9,440 nucleotides of DNA from JAQVPN01 sp036170435. Lineage in GTDB: Bacteria; Patescibacteriota; Gracilibacteria; BD1-5; UBA6164. Below, piece by piece: positions 6,252 to 9,440 of the stretch. The position numbers and the translations under genes are program-made. The notes below the pieces were generated by a model, which had not been told where the DNA came from, did not search any database, and was given only the letters and a program-made list of their open reading frames with translations. Within the stretch, counting starts at the first letter, position 1. Each line of letters starts with the position of its first letter. The DNA lies in NCBI GenBank assembly GCA_036170435.1, contig JAVHPF010000073.1, positions 1-9,440 of the forward strand. Reading direction: 5' to 3'.

Positions 6252-7554
6252 GAATATTAAAAAACTTATATCTCTTGATAGTCCAATAAGAATTATTTAT
6301 CATAAAATAAAAGCAGTAATAGCATCATATTACTACGGATTTCCATCTAGATGAATGACTATTATAGGAGTTACCTGAACAAATGGTAAAACAACAACTA
6401 CAAATATTATAGCTAGAGCTTTAGTTCAAGCTGGAGAAAAAGTATTTATGTTTTCTACTATTAATTATATGATGGGAGATGAAACATATGTAAATAATCT
6501 AAAAATGACTACTCCAGATCCATTTTTACTTCAAAAATTACTTAAAGAAGCAAAAGAAAAAGGATGTAAATATGCAGTTATAGAAACTTCAAGTCATTCA
6601 CTTTTTTATAATAGAGTTTGGGGAATAGATTATGATATTGCAGTTTTGACAAATATTACTCAAGATCACCTAGATTTACATAAAACTATGGATAATTATG
6701 TAAAAACTAAATTGTCACTTTTTAGAAATCTTATAAGATTTGACAGAAAACATTGAGTTAAGAAAACAGCTATAATAAATTTTGATAGTGCTTATAAGGA
6801 TTTATTTCTAAATGAAACTTATGATTCTCTTTATACTTATGGATCTGATTTAAAAGTAGATTTGAGACCAGAAAATATAAAGTCAGAATTTGATGGAACA
6901 AGTTTTTCAGTAAGAATTGCTGGAACTGATATGCAAATAAAAACTCGTCTTAGATGAGATTTCAATGTATATAATATTTTAGCTGCTATTTGAGTGCTAC
7001 TATCAGTTTGAATAAGACCAGAACAAATAGAAAAATCTATAGCTAATATTAGCTGAGTTGCTGGTAGATTAGAGGAAATAGATAATTTAGAATGAATAAA
7101 AATATTTGTAGATTATGCTCATACTGCGGATGCTTTGGAAAATGTATTATCTACAGTTAGAAATATAAAATGAGCAAAAAGAATTATTTGCGTTTTTGGT
7201 GCAACATGAGATAGAGATAAAACAAAAAGACCTATAATGTGAAAAGTAGTTTCAGAAATGTCAGATGTTGTTATTTTAACTCAAGATGATGATTATAGTG
7301 AAAAAACTGAAGATATAATAAATGATGTAAGACCTGGAATAGATAGAAAAGAATGAGAGGATTTTTGGATAATTCCAGATAGAGAAAATGCTATTAGAAC
7401 AGCTTTAGTTATGGCTGAAACATGAGATATAGTACTTGTCGCTGGGAAATGAGATGAACATACTATGATAACTAATTCTGGGGCAATAACTTGGCATGAT
7501 AAAGACGTAATTTGAAAGATTCTTAATGAAATAGATGAAAATAAAGTAATTTAA
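6250..7554 (+). CDS. murE: UDP-N-acetylmuramyl-tripeptide synthetase MurE, short N-terminus
   Basis: This Mur ligase adds the third amino acid to UDP-MurNAc-L-Ala-D-Glu using ATP, in cytoplasmic peptidoglycan precursor synthesis. Motifs in order are the P-loop GVTGTNGKTT (40-49), TTPDP, ETSSHSL, TNITQDHLDLH (to 144), the lysine that is carbamylated in the family (K154 in YVKTKLSLF), DYAHTADALENVL, FGATGDRDKTKRPIMG and AGKGDEH. The protein has 434 residues. The P-loop sits at residue 40 rather than about 110, so most of the usual N-terminal UDP-substrate domain is missing. The third-residue selectivity motif DNPR/DNPA is replaced by DDDY (346-349), so the amino acid added cannot be predicted. 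Fifteen of thirty glycines are TGA by my count, including one in the P-loop. There is no Shine-Dalgarno site. No terminator separates it from the next gene. Confidence 0.92.
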
Positions 7555-7555
7555 C

Positions 7556-7582
7556 TTGACAGAATAAATATTTCGTTATAAT
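7556..7582 (+). promoter_or_regulatory. Promoter of the 195-residue unknown protein gene
   Basis: Consensus TTGACA (7556-7561) and consensus TATAAT (7577-7582) are separated by 15 nt. The -35 starts one base after the murE stop codon. Transcription near 7589 leaves a leader of about 53 nt. Confidence 0.7.
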
Positions 7583-7590
7583 CCAATCCT

Positions 7591-7613
7591 CTGCTTTTAG
7601 TTTACTAGGGCAG
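7591..7613 (+). other. Possible leader hairpin upstream of the 195-residue protein
   Basis: CTGCTTTTAG can pair with CTAGGGCAG around a TTTA loop, with two G-U pairs and one bulge. It lies at the very 5' end of the predicted transcript and could protect the mRNA or be regulatory; no known riboswitch pattern was recognised. Confidence 0.35.
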
Positions 7614-7631
7614 AAAAATACCAAAACAAAC

Positions 7632-7636
7632 GAGGT
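7632..7636 (+). promoter_or_regulatory. Shine-Dalgarno site of the 195-residue protein gene
   Basis: GAGGT lies 5 nt before the ATG at 7642 and supports this start. Confidence 0.75.
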
Positions 7637-7641
7637 AAAAC

Positions 7642-8229
7642 ATGAGTTTACAAGAGAATAATGAGTCTTTAAGAGAACTTGCAAAGGTTAAAATTATGTC
7701 TTTGGCTGTATCAGTTTTTGGAAATGATATTAATGCTATTATCCCAGATATTCTGCTTCGGGCTAAACTTTATAATGATGCAAGTCTTCATACTAATGAT
7801 GAAGAGCCATCATGTACTAATAAAATGATTAGACTAATTTACAATAATTTGTCTCCAGTATTAGCCGGAGCTTATGATAAAGCACAATATTGGTCATCCC
7901 GTTTCTCAGATGATTTGAATTACCCATTAAATACTGGGCAAATCATGAGAGCATTTAAAGGGATAGAAGATAAGCTTATTGCTGAACAAGTTGATACAGA
8001 CTTTATAGTTCGTACACTGGAAAATGTTGGATTTGATCTTTCAGGATGGAATAAACCGATTAATTCAATTTCAGACGAACTTGTTGTTCTTCCTGAAAGT
8101 CGTTTAAATGACAATTTTTCAGAACCTTTGGCTGAAAAAACATCTCCAGCTTACCCTGGTTATGATGTACTTGCTGATATTCTACCTTCAATGGAAATTG
8201 AAGGAAATGAACATTATGCAATGACTTAA
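7642..8229 (+). CDS. Hypothetical protein, 195 residues, UGA-free
   Basis: I do not recognise this protein. It has no signal peptide or membrane span. The first 120 residues look helical (for example LRELAKVKIMSLAVSVFG and IMRAFKGIEDKLIAEQ); the last 60 are Pro/Glu/Ser-rich and may be flexible. It has one cysteine (C58). All eight glycines are GGN and no TGA occurs in frame, whereas murE just upstream uses TGA for half its glycines. It has a consensus promoter, a Shine-Dalgarno site, a structured leader and an immediate terminator, all signs of a well-expressed monocistronic gene. It may be a recent acquisition or a highly expressed native gene that avoids UGA. Confidence 0.87.
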   Translation: MSLQENNESLRELAKVKIMSLAVSVFGNDINAIIPDILLRAKLYNDASLHTNDEEPSCTNKMIRLIYNNLSPVLAGAYDKAQYWSSRFSDDLNYPLNTGQIMRAFKGIEDKLIAEQVDTDFIVRTLENVGFDLSGWNKPINSISDELVVLPESRLNDNFSEPLAEKTSPAYPGYDVLADILPSMEIEGNEHYAMT

Positions 8230-8251
8230 AAATCCCACATTCGTGGGATTT
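8230..8251. terminator. Bidirectional intrinsic terminator
   Basis: A 9-bp stem AAATCCCAC/GTGGGATTT closes an ATTC loop. T-rich tracts follow on both strands. It abuts the TAA of the 195-residue gene and touches the last base of the rhomboid stop on the minus strand, so it can end both convergent transcripts. Confidence 0.85.
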
Positions 8252-8775
8252 TATTTTTTTCTAAAATAAAAAAATATTAATCAAAATATCGCTCAAGCTA
8301 GATGTCATACGAAACTTATTCAAGAGCTAAATCATATTAAAATATTTATCACAATTGCAACTATTCATCATTTATACTCTTCATTATTCATAGATTTTAA
8401 AATTAGTGTATAATAAGTCAAAACAGCAAGCGCAAATCAGCTTATTCCTATTGTATTTCCGCTAGAAAATACACTTAGAGCAAGCGCATTGAAAATAGTA
8501 GTACTTATAAAAAATGTTATAAATTTTTTCCTTCAAATTATTGCTTCAACAGGATTTCAGAAAATATATAAAAATATAGAATTTGAAAATAAATGTAATA
8601 ATCCTCAATGCAAAAATGAATAAGTTCATATCTGAACTAAAAATACTGGATAATTTCAAGTATTTAGAAAATAACTATTCATTCATAAAATCAAAATATT
8701 TGGATATATAAAAGAAAAAGCTGTAAAAATAGCAGATATAATTATAAGTAGATTTGAAAAACTTATTTTGTTCAT
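8251..8775 (-). CDS. Rhomboid-family intramembrane serine protease
   Basis: This is a 174-residue polytopic inner-membrane protease, visible only in table 25, with about 14 of 17 glycines as TGA. The rhomboid signature is complete. FLHGGLLHLFSN (54-65) gives H56, H61 and N65 with the same spacing as GlpG H145/H150/N154, where the Asn forms the oxyanion hole. GISG (110-113) holds the catalytic S112. VGHLAGAIFGL (156-166) holds the catalytic H158. The size fits the minimal six-helix core without extra domains. The start ATG (8775) lies inside the end of lgt, so it is probably translated by coupling; no Shine-Dalgarno site is seen. Substrates are unknown; rhomboids cut single-span membrane proteins. 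The family call is firm. Confidence 0.94.
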
Positions 8776-9440
8776 GATTTCTTTTTTAAATAGATAAAAA
8801 CACTAATTCAAGAAGCAAGCATAATACTAGAAAGTATTTCTCACATAGTTAGAAATCCGAAAATATATCATATTTGAGCATCGGGACTTCTGAAGAATAT
8901 TTCTACAAATATTCTAAAAATTGCGTAAAATATAAGGAAACTAGAAGCTACAATTCAGTCTATTTTTTTGTATTTATTTATCTCAAATAGAATTATAAAA
9001 AGAACTATTCATTCTAAAAAGGCTTCAAGTAATGGTGAAGGGAAGTAATAATGTCAGTTTTTTTCGACTGATAAAAATCAAGTGTATGGAAATCAAAGTA
9101 ATTCTTTGTTTAAATAATTTCAAATTCTGCCCAAAAAAAGTCATATTGGTAAAACTGAAACTATATTATCAGCTAATTTTAGAAAAGAAAATTTGTATTT
9201 TCTTGAAAATAAAAGCATAGCAATTATTACTCAAATCGCTCATCCATGAAAACTCATTCATCCTTGCCAAATTTTGAAAATATCAAGAAAATTATGAATA
9301 TAGTATATTAAATCATAAAACAAAATATATCCAATTCTTCCTCATAAAATTACTCATAAAAATATGTATAAAAATAAATCATCAAGACTAGCAGAATTTA
9401 GAATTTTTCTTTTATTTAATATATAATATCAAATTAAAAA
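8763..9440 (-). CDS. lgt: Prolipoprotein diacylglyceryl transferase Lgt, partial (5' end off the right edge)
   Basis: This membrane enzyme transfers diacylglycerol from phosphatidylglycerol to the lipobox cysteine of prolipoproteins. The visible 225 residues hold the family motifs in order: LGGRIGYILFYDL, IWQGGMSFHGG, GLFLGRIGNYLN (the Lgt signature with its Arg and Asn), FPSPLLEAFLEGIVLF, and FRIFVEIFFRSPDAQIGYIFGFLTMGEILS. It carries about 17 TGA glycines, several in these motifs, and no other stop until TAA at 8765-8763. Its last 13 nt overlap the rhomboid start, so the two genes form an operon in different frames. The N-terminal helix is outside the window. The usual Y of the PSQLYEA motif is replaced (PSPLLEA), which looks like family variation. 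Confidence 0.95.

Noticed and set aside
6448..6756. A separate 102-residue plus-strand reading frame
   Set aside because: It is an internal piece of murE, bounded by TGA codons that are glycine here.
7920..8114. Minus-strand reading frame inside the 195-residue gene
   Set aside because: Antisense shadow with no ribosome binding site or promoter.
9032..9220. Plus-strand 62-residue reading frame
   Set aside because: It lies antisense to the conserved GRIGN region of lgt.
1..9440. UGA as tryptophan (table 4, Mycoplasma-like)
   Set aside because: TGA falls at glycines of the P-loop, GISG and GRIGN motifs, while Trp positions such as PDPW and YSYMW use TGG.

Overview
The window comes from an AT-rich bacterium that reads UGA as glycine (translation table 25). 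This points to the Patescibacteria/CPR lineages Gracilibacteria (BD1-5) or Absconditabacteria (SR1). The evidence is direct: conserved glycines in six recognisable genes fall on TGA. Examples are the murE P-loop (GVTGTNGKTT, fourth residue G = TGA), the rhomboid active site (GISG, last G = TGA) and the Lgt GRIGN motif (second G = TGA). All nine stop codons inside the window are TAA. Under the standard code most of these genes fall apart into fragments, so all coordinates below use table 25.

Layout, left to right: (1) trmB, a tRNA m7G46 methyltransferase, on the minus strand and cut by the left edge. (2) A 702-residue M3-family zinc oligopeptidase on the plus strand. (3) A small secreted protein on the minus strand, convergent with the peptidase across a shared hairpin terminator. 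(4) A 524-residue acidic protein of unknown function on the plus strand, divergent from (3). (5) A minus-strand acidic protein with a C-terminal CxxC/CxxC zinc ribbon, convergent with (4). (6) A 146-residue Cys-containing, membrane-anchored hypothetical protein on the plus strand. (7) murE, a peptidoglycan Mur ligase with a short N-terminus. (8) A 195-residue unknown plus-strand protein. (9) A minus-strand pair, lgt then a rhomboid protease, with overlapping ends; lgt is cut by the right edge. No tRNA, rRNA, CRISPR or insertion sequence was seen, and no gene-free stretch exceeds 190 bases.

The genes are mostly housekeeping: tRNA modification, peptide turnover, wall precursor synthesis, lipoprotein maturation and intramembrane proteolysis. 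Promoters follow a regular TTGACA-(15-16 nt)-TATAAA/T pattern.

The most unusual signal is a split into two gene classes. Three genes (secreted protein, zinc-ribbon protein, 195-residue unknown) have clear Shine-Dalgarno sites and leaders of about 55-70 nt. By my count they use no internal UGA for their 20 glycines. The other genes lack a Shine-Dalgarno site, mostly have short A-rich leaders, and use UGA for roughly half to over 80% of glycines. The zinc-ribbon gene also carries a TGA exactly where a standard-code stop would sit, just before a terminator hairpin. In table 25 it would read through the hairpin for 11 more residues.
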